Notes under the pieces: model-generated
Told to the model about the DNA's origin: nothing
Seen by the model: only the letters and a program-made list of their open reading frames with translations
Database searches by the model: none
From: Legionella maceachernii
GTDB lineage: Bacteria > Pseudomonadota > Gammaproteobacteria > Legionellales > Legionellaceae
DNA: 64,000 bases
Assembly (NCBI RefSeq): GCF_900167045.1
Contig: NZ_FUXJ01000002.1
Location: 199,898 to 263,897 of the forward strand
Direction of reading: 5' to 3'
Program-made: the position numbers and the translations under genes
Part shown: piece after piece, positions 43,579 through 52,108 of the stretch
Layout of the letters: each line of letters starts with the position of its first letter
Numbering within the stretch: the first letter of the stretch is position 1

Positions 43579-44686
43579 ATGTTAGAAGTAAATCAAATCA
43601 CGCTTGATTTGGCGGATTTAAATGAGCGAATTAACGCGCTTCGGGGGTATCTTTGACTTCGATAGTAAACGCGAACGTTTAGAAGAGGTAGTACGAGAGT
43701 TAGAGTCACCCGAAATATGGAATAATCCTGAGCAAGCACAAGCTTTAGGTCGTGAGCGAGCTCAATTAGAAGCTGTGGTTAATCAACTTGAACAACTAAG
43801 CCAGAGCATTGCTGATTTAAATGAGCTTTTTGAATTGGCTCGTGCAGAAGACGATGAGAGTGCTATACATGATGTGGCTGCCGAGGTGGCTGTGATCGAA
43901 CAAAAAGTGGCTGGACTTGAATTCAGACGCATGTTTTCCGGTAAAATGGACAGCTGCAACGCGTATTTGGATATTCAAGCGGGGTCAGGAGGTACTGAGG
44001 CGCAAGATTGGGCAGAGATGCTGCTGCGTATGTACTTACGTTGGGGAGAGCATCACGGTTTTACCACTGAGTTAGTCGAATGCTCTGCTGGCGAAGTCGC
44101 TGGAATTAAGAGCGCCACCATCCATTTCAGTGGTGAGTACGCGTATGGCTGGTTACGCACCGAGACGGGCGTTCATCGATTAGTAAGAAAATCCCCTTTT
44201 GATTCGGGAAACCGTCGGCACACCTCCTTCGCTGCAGTTTTTGTTTCTCCCGAAGTTGATGATGACATTGATATTGAAATCAATCCGGCCGATTTACGCA
44301 TCGATACTTATCGTGCTTCTGGGGCAGGGGGACAGCATGTTAACCGTACTGATTCTGCGGTTCGTATTACGCACGTGCCCAGTGGTGTCGTTGTCCAGTG
44401 TCAAACGGATCGAAGCCAGCATAAAAATAAAGATCAAGCAATGAAGCAACTGCGTGCGAAATTGTACGAAATTGAAATGCAAAAAAAGAACGCAGCGCAG
44501 CAAGCGCTTGAAGCGTCTAAATCCGATATTGGTTGGGGTTCTCAGATTCGTTCCTATGTGCTGGATCAATCACGAGTGAAAGACCTACGCACCAGTGTTG
44601 AGACTTCCAATACACAAGCGGTGTTGGATGGGGATTTAGATCAATTCATTGTAGCAAGTTTGAAAGCAGGAGTTGGTGTAGCATGA
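43579..44686 (+). CDS. prfB: Peptide chain release factor 2 (programmed +1 frameshift)
   Basis: RF2 reads UGA and UAA stop codons. Translation begins at ATG 43579 ([20 protein letters not shown]) and reaches an in-frame TGA at 43654-43656. The sequence CGGGGGTATCTTTGAC is the classic RF2 recoding site, with an internal Shine-Dalgarno and CTT-TGA slip. After a +1 shift the remaining 340-odd codons continue to 44686. The GGQ catalytic motif is present ([16 protein letters not shown]), as is the SPF anticodon-like determinant (RKSPFDSG). The frame break is normal autoregulation, not damage. lysS follows with a four-base overlap. Confidence 0.96.
43641..43657 (+). promoter_or_regulatory. prfB: prfB frameshift site
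   Basis: The G-rich internal Shine-Dalgarno CGGGGG lies three bases before CTT TGA C. Low RF2 slows termination at the UGA and favours the +1 slip, so RF2 controls its own synthesis. Confidence 0.95.
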
Positions 44687-46185
44687 TAGAAGAACAGCAT
44701 TTAGACGAAAGTGAAGTTTACCAAATTCGTAAGCAAAAATTAGCAGATCTGCGCTCTAAAGGGTTTAATTTTCCCAATAAATTTCGTCGTCAATATTTAG
44801 CCGCTAATCTGCAAAATCAATATGCCAAAACAGACAAAGAAGCTTTAGCTGCGCAGAGCGTTAAAGTGGCTGTCGCAGGACGTATTGTTTTACGCCGTAT
44901 TATGGGAAAAGCGAGCTTTTTTCATATTCAAGATGTCTCTGGACGGATCCAAGTGTATGCACGTCAAAATGATTTTCCAGAACTCTACGAGGAATTTAAG
45001 CATTGGGATTTAGGCGATATCGTCGGTGTAAAAGGAGAGTTATTTTTAACGAATACTGGGGAATTGACCGTCAATGCGGAGGGCATGGAGTTATTAACTA
45101 AATCGTTGCGCCCCTTGCCGGACAAATTCCATGGGTTGGCTGACCAGGAAACGCGCTACCGTCAACGTTACGTTGATTTAATCGCCAATGAAGAAAGCCG
45201 GCAAACGTTTCTTTTACGTTCGAAATTAATTAAAGCCTTCCGTCAATTCATGGACAATCATCAGTTTTTAGAAGTTGAAACACCCATGATGCATCCGATT
45301 CCTGGTGGTGCGGTCGCTCGGCCTTTTGTCACTTACCACAACAGTCTCGATATGGAGATGTTTTTACGCATTGCGCCGGAGTTGTATTTGAAGCGCTTAG
45401 TGGTGGGTGGTTTTGAACGCGTTTACGAAATTAATCGTAACTTTCGCAATGAAGGACTTTCCACGCGCCATAATCCAGAATTCACGATGGTGGAATTTTA
45501 CCAAGCTTATGCGGATTATGATGACTTAATGGATTTTACAGAGCAATTACTTCATTATCTTTGTGATATGGTATTAGGTAAGCGTCAAATCGAATTTCAA
45601 GGTTATGTCATTGATTTTGGTCAACCTTTCGCACGAATGACGGTTAAAGAAGCGATTCTTCACTACAACCCCCAACTTAACGCTGAGCAAATTGAAACCG
45701 TGGAAAATTGTAGAGCACTGCTCGATCAATTCGGATTTGATTACAAGGACAGTGATGGTTTGGGGAAATTACAAATTATCTTGTTTGACGAAACTGTCGA
45801 ACATCAGTTACTCCAGCCTACTTTCATCACGGCTTATCCCACTGAGGTTTCTCCTTTAGCTCGCCGCAATGATGCTAATCCGGAAGTCACTGATCGTTTT
45901 GAGTTTTTTATTGCTGGACGAGAAATTGCTAATGGATTTTCCGAGCTCAATGACGCGCAAGATCAAGCAGAGCGTTTCTTAAAACAAGTCGCGGAAAAAG
46001 ACGCTGGTGATATGGAGGCAATGCATTTTGATAGTGACTTCATCCAAGCTCTGGAATACGGCATGCCGCCAACGGCAGGTGAGGGAATAGGTATTGATCG
46101 ATTGGTGATGTTATTCACTAACTCACCTTCGATTCGTGACGTCATCTTATTTCCACATATGCGTCCGCAGGATTGTAACACATAA
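44683..46185 (+). CDS. lysS: Lysyl-tRNA synthetase (class II)
   Basis: A 500-residue class II enzyme. An OB-fold tRNA-binding domain ([20 protein letters not shown]) is followed by the class II motifs: motif 1 around [14 protein letters not shown], motif 2 in [19 protein letters not shown], and motif 3 [14 protein letters not shown] near the C-terminus. It charges tRNA-Lys. The gene overlaps the prfB stop (ATGA), the same prfB-lysS pairing as in many proteobacteria. Confidence 0.96.
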   Translation: MIEEQHLDESEVYQIRKQKLADLRSKGFNFPNKFRRQYLAANLQNQYAKTDKEALAAQSVKVAVAGRIVLRRIMGKASFFHIQDVSGRIQVYARQNDFPELYEEFKHWDLGDIVGVKGELFLTNTGELTVNAEGMELLTKSLRPLPDKFHGLADQETRYRQRYVDLIANEESRQTFLLRSKLIKAFRQFMDNHQFLEVETPMMHPIPGGAVARPFVTYHNSLDMEMFLRIAPELYLKRLVVGGFERVYEINRNFRNEGLSTRHNPEFTMVEFYQAYADYDDLMDFTEQLLHYLCDMVLGKRQIEFQGYVIDFGQPFARMTVKEAILHYNPQLNAEQIETVENCRALLDQFGFDYKDSDGLGKLQIILFDETVEHQLLQPTFITAYPTEVSPLARRNDANPEVTDRFEFFIAGREIANGFSELNDAQDQAERFLKQVAEKDAGDMEAMHFDSDFIQALEYGMPPTAGEGIGIDRLVMLFTNSPSIRDVILFPHMRPQDCNT

Positions 46186-46259
46186 GGATTTGGTAATAAG
46201 CTACTCGACGACCCAAAACGAGTGCGAAATCTCACGATAATAAGAGGTGATTCCTCCGA

Positions 46260-46280
46260 TCCCGCGGTCAAGCCGCGGGA
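46260..46280. other. GC-rich intergenic hairpin after lysS
   Basis: TCCCGCGG-TCAAG-CCGCGGGA is a perfect eight-base stem in an AT-rich surrounding. There is no U-run, so it is not a standard terminator; it may be a dispersed repeat element. The rest of 46186-46450 shows nothing I can name. Confidence 0.5.
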
Positions 46281-46450
46281 CGTTATCATGACGGGAGCAC
46301 CTTAAGGGTGAATCCAAAGTTTTAGAGTGAAGAGACAATCTTTCTCTTCCTAGAATAGTGAAGAAATCAGTCAATAGCTGATTTTTCCAACGACATGCAC
46401 TTATTTTGCTCTATTTCCATATCCGACTGTCCAAAATTTTTGGAGCCAGT

Positions 46451-48463
46451 TCAACTCCCATGTTTTTTGCTGTTCCATAATTGATACCACTCGGGAAACT
46501 GCTCAGCTGGCATTGGCCTACCAATCGCATACCCTTGACCCAAATCACAGCCAAGCTTCGTCAGGTAATCGATATGTTCTTGTGTCTCTACACCTTCAGC
46601 AAGGACGTCAAGATTAACTGCTTTTGCAATATCAAGTATTGCTATCAATATCTTTGTGTCTTTTTCATTGTTTATAATATTTTTTATAAAGTGAGTATCA
46701 ATTTTCATAACTTTAAAGGGCAAATTGACTAGAAAATTAAGTGATGAATGTTCTGTACCAAAATCATCTAACAAAAACTCTATGCCAATCAGGTTGCATT
46801 TTTTGATGATATCTGAAATCAATTGATAATTAGATATCACGCTAGATTCCAAGATTTCTAATTCAAGTCTCTCGTATACGCTTTGAGGGTAAGGTTTGAT
46901 AAGATTTGTTAATGTTTCGAAAAAATGTTCTTGCTCAAGTTGAGCCGCGTTGATATTAATACTAATTGTTATTTTGTCATCAATTTTATTCCATAATTGT
47001 AATTGATCTAGCGCTAACTTTAGTGTGAACTCTGTAAGTTCAAACAAAAATGCGTCATTTTTGATCATTGGTAAAAATTCATTAGGATTTAACAGACCCT
47101 TTATTGGGTGCACCCAACGAATCAAACCTTCCAATCCTAATAGTTTACCGGTTTTCATATTGACTTTAGGTTGATAGTAAAGTTTTAACTCGTTTCGAGG
47201 GATCGCCAATTTCATTTCCCTAATCAAACTTTCCTGGTTTCTGATTTCCAGATCAAGGTTTATATCAAATAGAGAATATTGGTTTTTTCCGGATATTTTA
47301 GATTTATACATCGCTTGATCAGCTTGAGATAAAAAAACCCCCGGAGAGATAGTCTGTTGCTGTGGATAAAAACTTATTCCTGCGCTGATAGTGATAGCAA
47401 ATTGATGTAAACCTACACATACTGGCTGTTTAAGGTTTTCGAATATCTTATTTATCCAACTTTTATAATCATGTGGGTGTGCTAATCCTTCCAGCAATAT
47501 CACAAACTCATCGCCGCTCAGCCTTGCCAGGGTATCAGTTTCACGTATTGAATTTTTAAGCAATTGTGCCATCTGTATTAAGAGACCATCCCCTGTTTTG
47601 TGATCATATAAATCATTGACTAACTTAAAACTATCGATATCAATAAAAATAAGTGCTATATAATGTTTTAACCGTCTTGTGTTTTTCATTGCGATTTCTA
47701 GTCGATCCATCAATAAATTTCTATTGGGTAAGTCTGTCAAGCTGTCGTAATAAGCGAGATGAATCATTTGTTGCTTTTGTATTTCCTGTTGTGTCATATC
47801 ATAAAAAACACCAATATAATTCACCAAATCACCATCAGTATTTTTTATTTCCGAGATCGCAAGCAATTGTGGGTAGGTTTCATTATTTTTTTTCTTACTC
47901 CACAATTCTCCATACCAATAGCCGTCTTTTTTAATTTGCTTCCACATTTTTTTATAAAAATCAGCCGGTTGAACTCCTGATTTTAAAATGTTGATTTTTT
48001 TGCCAATCACTTCTTCTTTTTTGTATTGGGTAATGTTGGTAAATTCTGAATTGACGTCAATGATGTTTAAATCTGAGTCTGTAACAACAATGCCTTCTTT
48101 TGCGAAAGTGAAAACATTGGCTAAAATGTTTAATTTATTTTCTGTTTCTTTTCTATCGGTAATATCATGCAGTGTAACAATAAATGCTTTAGCATTTTTC
48201 CATGCGCCTCCTCGAATATATATTTCGGCATAGCGTATTTTTTTATTAATACTTAAAATTTCTATTTCAGTCGGTTTTTCTAATTCAATTGGATAGCTAA
48301 AATCACTATTAATAATCTCATCGAGTGTTTTACCAAATAAATCACATGCAGCTTGGTTGGCATAAAGAATTTTACCAAGCAAATCTAAAACAAGAATTGG
48401 TTCAGCTAAAGCGTCGACAAAGTGTTCCCAATACTCACCTAGCTGCAGGCTGTCAGATTTCAC
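46451..48463 (-). CDS. PAS-PAS-GGDEF-EAL c-di-GMP signalling protein
   Basis: A 670-residue cytoplasmic protein. There are two PAS domains (~12-105 and ~115-230), a GGDEF domain (~235-400, with SGDEF at 316-320) and an EAL domain (~410-660, with EGL at 445-447, DDFGTEHSSL where DDFGTGYSSL is usual, and LAEGVET). Both catalytic signatures are near-consensus, so synthesis, degradation or both are possible. It overlaps kaiB by eleven bases. In Legionella pneumophila a PAS/GGDEF/EAL gene also follows kaiC-kaiB. Its output could reach PelD, but this is inference. Confidence 0.9.
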   Translation of the reverse strand: MKSDSLQLGEYWEHFVDALAEPILVLDLLGKILYANQAACDLFGKTLDEIINSDFSYPIELEKPTEIEILSINKKIRYAEIYIRGGAWKNAKAFIVTLHDITDRKETENKLNILANVFTFAKEGIVVTDSDLNIIDVNSEFTNITQYKKEEVIGKKINILKSGVQPADFYKKMWKQIKKDGYWYGELWSKKKNNETYPQLLAISEIKNTDGDLVNYIGVFYDMTQQEIQKQQMIHLAYYDSLTDLPNRNLLMDRLEIAMKNTRRLKHYIALIFIDIDSFKLVNDLYDHKTGDGLLIQMAQLLKNSIRETDTLARLSGDEFVILLEGLAHPHDYKSWINKIFENLKQPVCVGLHQFAITISAGISFYPQQQTISPGVFLSQADQAMYKSKISGKNQYSLFDINLDLEIRNQESLIREMKLAIPRNELKLYYQPKVNMKTGKLLGLEGLIRWVHPIKGLLNPNEFLPMIKNDAFLFELTEFTLKLALDQLQLWNKIDDKITISININAAQLEQEHFFETLTNLIKPYPQSVYERLELEILESSVISNYQLISDIIKKCNLIGIEFLLDDFGTEHSSLNFLVNLPFKVMKIDTHFIKNIINNEKDTKILIAILDIAKAVNLDVLAEGVETQEHIDYLTKLGCDLGQGYAIGRPMPAEQFPEWYQLWNSKKHGS

Positions 48464-48731
48464 TGATATTTAACCCTACAAGTACTTTTTCGCGATCAGA
48501 TAAGTCACCAATGATTCTCCGAAGTGGTTCGGGTAGTTCCTTTATTAACACAGGTGTGGCGATAATTTTCTCAGACTCGGCTAATTGAGGATGTTCCAGT
48601 AAGTTAATGATTTCGACTTCATACATGCCTTTGAGTTCTGGTAACGCGCAAATCTCATTGATATTTTTAATTGCATTTTTAGCTAAGGATGTATAGCCAA
48701 TAATAAAAAGTTTTAATTTATATTTAGCCAT
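48453..48731 (-). CDS. kaiB: KaiB-like protein
   Basis: A 92-residue thioredoxin-like protein with the KaiB pattern: LKLFIIGYTSLAKNAIKNIN, YEVEIINLLEHPQLAESEKI, and IATPVLIKELPEPLRRIIGD. In cyanobacteria KaiB binds the phosphorylated KaiC ring. Legionella has KaiB and KaiC but no KaiA, and its kai operon was linked to stress resistance instead of a circadian clock. It sits two bases after kaiC and overlaps the GGDEF/EAL gene. Confidence 0.92.
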   Translation of the reverse strand: MAKYKLKLFIIGYTSLAKNAIKNINEICALPELKGMYEVEIINLLEHPQLAESEKIIATPVLIKELPEPLRRIIGDLSDREKVLVGLNISEI

Positions 48732-48733
48732 GC

Positions 48734-50389
48734 TTATCTTCTCGATGTGATATTCACTAAAGTGATCGATTTTATCAACTCAAGTTCCATTTCAATATTT
48801 TGCTTTTTTTCTAACAGATCAAATATCATTTTGCTGTGTTCAATATTGCCTTTTTTATCTGTCTGCATCAAATCGATCTGTTGATTAATGGATTTTAATT
48901 GAGCGGTTAATAATTCTTTCTTTTTCTTATCTACAACCTGTTTTTCTTTTTTTCTTGATCCAAAAATTATGCCGCCTTCTCCGACATAAGGATCTTCAAT
49001 CACTATACCGTTATTCGTTATGCGAAATTCTTTTATTTGATTTGAAGTAGCATTACCTCGTGATTTTACCAGGCGTAAGGAGCGATTAAACTCACCGTTT
49101 GATTCAATCAAAGCTAATCTTATCCAGGTATCTGCCAAGCTTGAAACATGGACAGTATCTTTATAACCCGCATCCTTATGTAAAAGTTGATTGAAAATAA
49201 AGGTAATATTTTTTGATTTGGCATAGGATATCAAACGAATTAATAAAGATTTCACTTCAAAACTATTACCCATATCTAAAAGGGATGTTATTGGATCTAT
49301 AATCAATACATCGGGCTTTGTCTCATCAATGATAGTGGTAATAGTGATAAGGTGTTCCTCTAATCCCATCTGAATCGAACGAAGTGAATGGATATTCAGC
49401 AGGTGACTTGCAATAGGCTCTTCAAAGTTGATGCCTGCTGATTTAACGTGGCTGATAATATTAGGGGATGATTCTTCAAAAGAAATATACAATACCTTTT
49501 TTTGCACCTTTGCTGCAGCTGTAGCCAATGTGGCTGCCAGAAGTGATTTTGCCGTACCGGATGACCCACTGATCATGATTGCTGAAGATTCAGAATAACC
49601 ATGTCCGCCGAGCATTTCGTCCAGTTTTGAAATGCCGGTGGAAATATGCGATATTTTTTTTTGTTTGTTTAAGCTTGTATCGGTAATTGGTAAAATTGAA
49701 ACACCTTTTCGGGTAAGCAAGAAGGGATATTGGTTTGTCCCATGACTAGAGCTTCTCAATTTGATGACTCTTAAAAAACGCGTCATCAAATTATTGCGAA
49801 TAGCCTGTTCAAGTAAAATAACGCAATCAGCGGCGTAGTCTTCAAAATAATTATTTTGTTCTGTTATCAATCCACTACCAGCTGTAACCAATAAAGTCAC
49901 GTGATGTTCTCTACACCATGTAAATATAGTTAATAAATCAATCTTATAATTGGGTGTTTCTAACCCTAGCAATAGATTTTGGAGCGAGTCGATGATAAGA
50001 ACGGGGTTTTCGCCTGATAAGCTCGATTGAATCCTTAGAAGAATGGCATCAACTTCAAAACTACCTGTGACTGTATCAAATAGGTGTGGGCGAAAATCAA
50101 GGACGGTCAGTTTTTTGTTTTTATTGGCTTCACTTCCTGATAAGCCATATTGATCCATGTTTTTAAGAATGAGTTCTGGAGGTTCATCACAAGTGACGTA
50201 AGTGGTATGCCGATTATCTAAAACGTTGCTGTGTGCAAACAAGAGGCAAAACACAGTTTTTCCACATCCTGGGCCACCTTTTAACAGTGTTGTTCTCTCG
50301 TTTGGATATCCACCATCAAGGATTTTATCAAGGCCTGCGATGCCTGTGGGAATCTTATGCATTATTAAATCCATTTGTGTTAATCCCAT
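48734..50389 (-). CDS. kaiC: KaiC-like double-domain RecA-type ATPase
   Basis: A 551-residue protein with two RecA-like domains. The first has Walker A GGPGCGKTVF, and the second has ISGSSGTAKSLL. The acidic catalytic pairs appear as DE (VTCDEPPE) and EE (SFEESSPN). Aligning by eye, the cyanobacterial phosphorylation pair Ser-Thr (SHISTITD) corresponds to two serines here (VHVSSLAD), so autophosphorylation is possible. The start may be MGLTQ, MDLIM or MHKIP; none has a strong ribosome site. It is the first gene of the operon with kaiB and the GGDEF/EAL protein; kaiA is absent. Confidence 0.93.
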   Translation of the reverse strand: MGLTQMDLIMHKIPTGIAGLDKILDGGYPNERTTLLKGGPGCGKTVFCLLFAHSNVLDNRHTTYVTCDEPPELILKNMDQYGLSGSEANKNKKLTVLDFRPHLFDTVTGSFEVDAILLRIQSSLSGENPVLIIDSLQNLLLGLETPNYKIDLLTIFTWCREHHVTLLVTAGSGLITEQNNYFEDYAADCVILLEQAIRNNLMTRFLRVIKLRSSSHGTNQYPFLLTRKGVSILPITDTSLNKQKKISHISTGISKLDEMLGGHGYSESSAIMISGSSGTAKSLLAATLATAAAKVQKKVLYISFEESSPNIISHVKSAGINFEEPIASHLLNIHSLRSIQMGLEEHLITITTIIDETKPDVLIIDPITSLLDMGNSFEVKSLLIRLISYAKSKNITFIFNQLLHKDAGYKDTVHVSSLADTWIRLALIESNGEFNRSLRLVKSRGNATSNQIKEFRITNNGIVIEDPYVGEGGIIFGSRKKEKQVVDKKKKELLTAQLKSINQQIDLMQTDKKGNIEHSKMIFDLLEKKQNIEMELELIKSITLVNITSRR

Positions 50390-50528
50390 TAGTTACCATA
50401 GCACAAATGATGATTAACAGGAAACAACATTACTCGACGACGAGTCTGAGCAGTTGGAATGTATTCCTGCGACACGCAAGTCATTGCCCATCATCTAGTG
50501 GAGGAATCGGAGCTACCTTATTGTCATT

Positions 50529-50569
50529 GCGGGGAAGTAGGAAGCTATGTGTTCCAGAGTGATCCCCGC
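50529..50569. other. GC-rich inverted repeat between kaiC and a small membrane-protein gene
   Basis: GCGGGG and CCCCGC enclose about 29 bases. The surrounding 50390-50594 holds no gene. It is possibly a dispersed repeat, since TACTCGACGAC nearby (50432) also occurs after lysS (46203). Confidence 0.35.
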
Positions 50570-50594
50570 TTTCACGGAAGTGCAAAGCCTTCAT

Positions 50595-50888
50595 TTAGGC
50601 TTTTTTACTCATCGCGCTTTTTATCACACCAACAATAGCCGTTAAGACAGCTCCGCCTACAGCGCTCGAACCTACATTACTTATAAGTGCACCAGCGGTC
50701 ATGTTTCCTAAGCCTAATGTATTTAAAAGACCAACGGCCATTGTGATGTATGAACCTGCTGCACCTCCAATTGCTCCAGCAATGGAGTTACCTATCGCAC
50801 CAAGGCTTTTATCTTTCCAAGCGGCACCCAGAATATTACCGCCAACTCCTCCACTGATTAAACTGATCACCAAACTGACTAGATCCAT
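50595..50888 (-). CDS. Small glycine/alanine-rich hydrophobic protein
   Basis: Ninety-seven residues with Gly-rich amphipathic helices (SLVISLISGGVGGNILGAAW, SIAGAIGGAAGSYIT, NVGSSAVGGAVLTAIVGVIK). A ribosome site AAAAGGAG precedes the start. Similar small proteins are widespread in proteobacteria and remain uncharacterised. Glycine-zipper stretches suggest membrane association. Confidence 0.65.
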   Translation of the reverse strand: MDLVSLVISLISGGVGGNILGAAWKDKSLGAIGNSIAGAIGGAAGSYITMAVGLLNTLGLGNMTAGALISNVGSSAVGGAVLTAIVGVIKSAMSKKA

Positions 50889-50983
50889 TCCTAACTCCTT
50901 TTAGTTTTAACGAATTACAAGCTAGCACAGCCAATTTATAGCGTCAACATAGGGTAAGTTACAGCGAAGGGTGCCAGCAGAAA

Positions 50984-52093
50984 TTAATCCTCATCATCCC
51001 AACTTAATGTCCCGCCCGCTTGATATTCGATGACGCGCGTTTCAAAGAAATTCTTCTCTTTTTTCAAGTCCATCATCTCACTCATCCAAGGGAAGGGGTT
51101 TTCTGCACCGGGGTATTGCTCGGGTAGACCAATTTGGCTGAAGCGACGGTTAGCAATAAAATGGAGGTATTCTTCAAACATTTCGGCATTCATGCCTAAA
51201 ATACCATGAGGCATAGTGTCTCTTGCATATTGATATTCTAGCGCCACACCTTCTTTAATCATTTGAATCATTTCTTCTTTGAAAGCAGGGGTCCAAAGGT
51301 GGGGGTTTTCAATTTTGATTTGATTAATCACATCGATGCCAAAATTCATGTGCATGGATTCATCGCGTAAAATATATTGGAACTGCTCTGAGGTTCCTAC
51401 CATTTTGTTACGTCTGCCCATGGAAAGAATTTGCGTAAAGCCCACATAGAAAAAGATACCCTCAAAAACAACGTAGAAAGCGATTAAGTCACGCAATAAG
51501 CGCTGATCATTTTCAGGGGTACCCGTATGAAAATTGGGATCGCTTAAACTTTGAGTAAAAGGAAGAGCCCACGCCGCTTTATTAGCAACTGCCGGAATCT
51601 CTCTGTACATGTTAAAAACAGCTGCTTCATCAAGCCCTAAACTTTCAATAATGTATTGATAAGCATGCGTATGCAGAGCTTCCTCGAATGCCTGACGAAG
51701 AAGATACTGACGGCATTCGGGGTTGGTAATGTGACGATAAACGGCGAGTACCAAATTATTTGCAACCAACGAATCCGCTGTAGAGAAGAAACCTAAGTTG
51801 CGCAGAATAATGAGACGCTCGTCAGCAGTCAAACCATTGGGATCTTTCCACAAAGCCACATCGGCACTCATGTTGATTTCATTAGGCATCCAATGGTTGG
51901 CACAGGCCACTAAATATTTGTCCCACGCCCATTTGTATTTAAAGGGAACCAATTGGTTTAAATCGGCACGGCAATTGATGATTTGCTTATCATCAACATG
52001 AATTCGGCCTGCACCCATTTCTAAAGATTCTAAGCCGGTTAAACCTGAAAACTCAGGTGTTTTTGTTTGTTGTTCTCGAGTAGCGCTAGACAT
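50984..52093 (-). CDS. nrdB: Ribonucleotide reductase class I beta subunit
   Basis: A 369-residue radical-generating subunit of class Ia ribonucleotide reductase. Diiron ligands lie in [13 protein letters not shown] and [12 protein letters not shown], and the radical tyrosine region is in [11 protein letters not shown]. The C-terminus ends LSWDDED, as expected for binding to NrdA. ATG at 52093 (MSSATREQ) after GAGGAG is chosen over the earlier TTG. It lies 15 bases downstream of nrdA in one operon. Confidence 0.95.
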   Translation of the reverse strand: MSSATREQQTKTPEFSGLTGLESLEMGAGRIHVDDKQIINCRADLNQLVPFKYKWAWDKYLVACANHWMPNEINMSADVALWKDPNGLTADERLIILRNLGFFSTADSLVANNLVLAVYRHITNPECRQYLLRQAFEEALHTHAYQYIIESLGLDEAAVFNMYREIPAVANKAAWALPFTQSLSDPNFHTGTPENDQRLLRDLIAFYVVFEGIFFYVGFTQILSMGRRNKMVGTSEQFQYILRDESMHMNFGIDVINQIKIENPHLWTPAFKEEMIQMIKEGVALEYQYARDTMPHGILGMNAEMFEEYLHFIANRRFSQIGLPEQYPGAENPFPWMSEMMDLKKEKNFFETRVIEYQAGGTLSWDDED

Positions 52094-52108
52094 GTATTTT
52101 CTCCTCAA

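Noticed and set aside
43622-44686. prfB as a 354-residue protein starting at 43622
   Set aside because: The upstream codons from 43579 encode the normal RF2 N-terminus, and the TGA is the known programmed frameshift.
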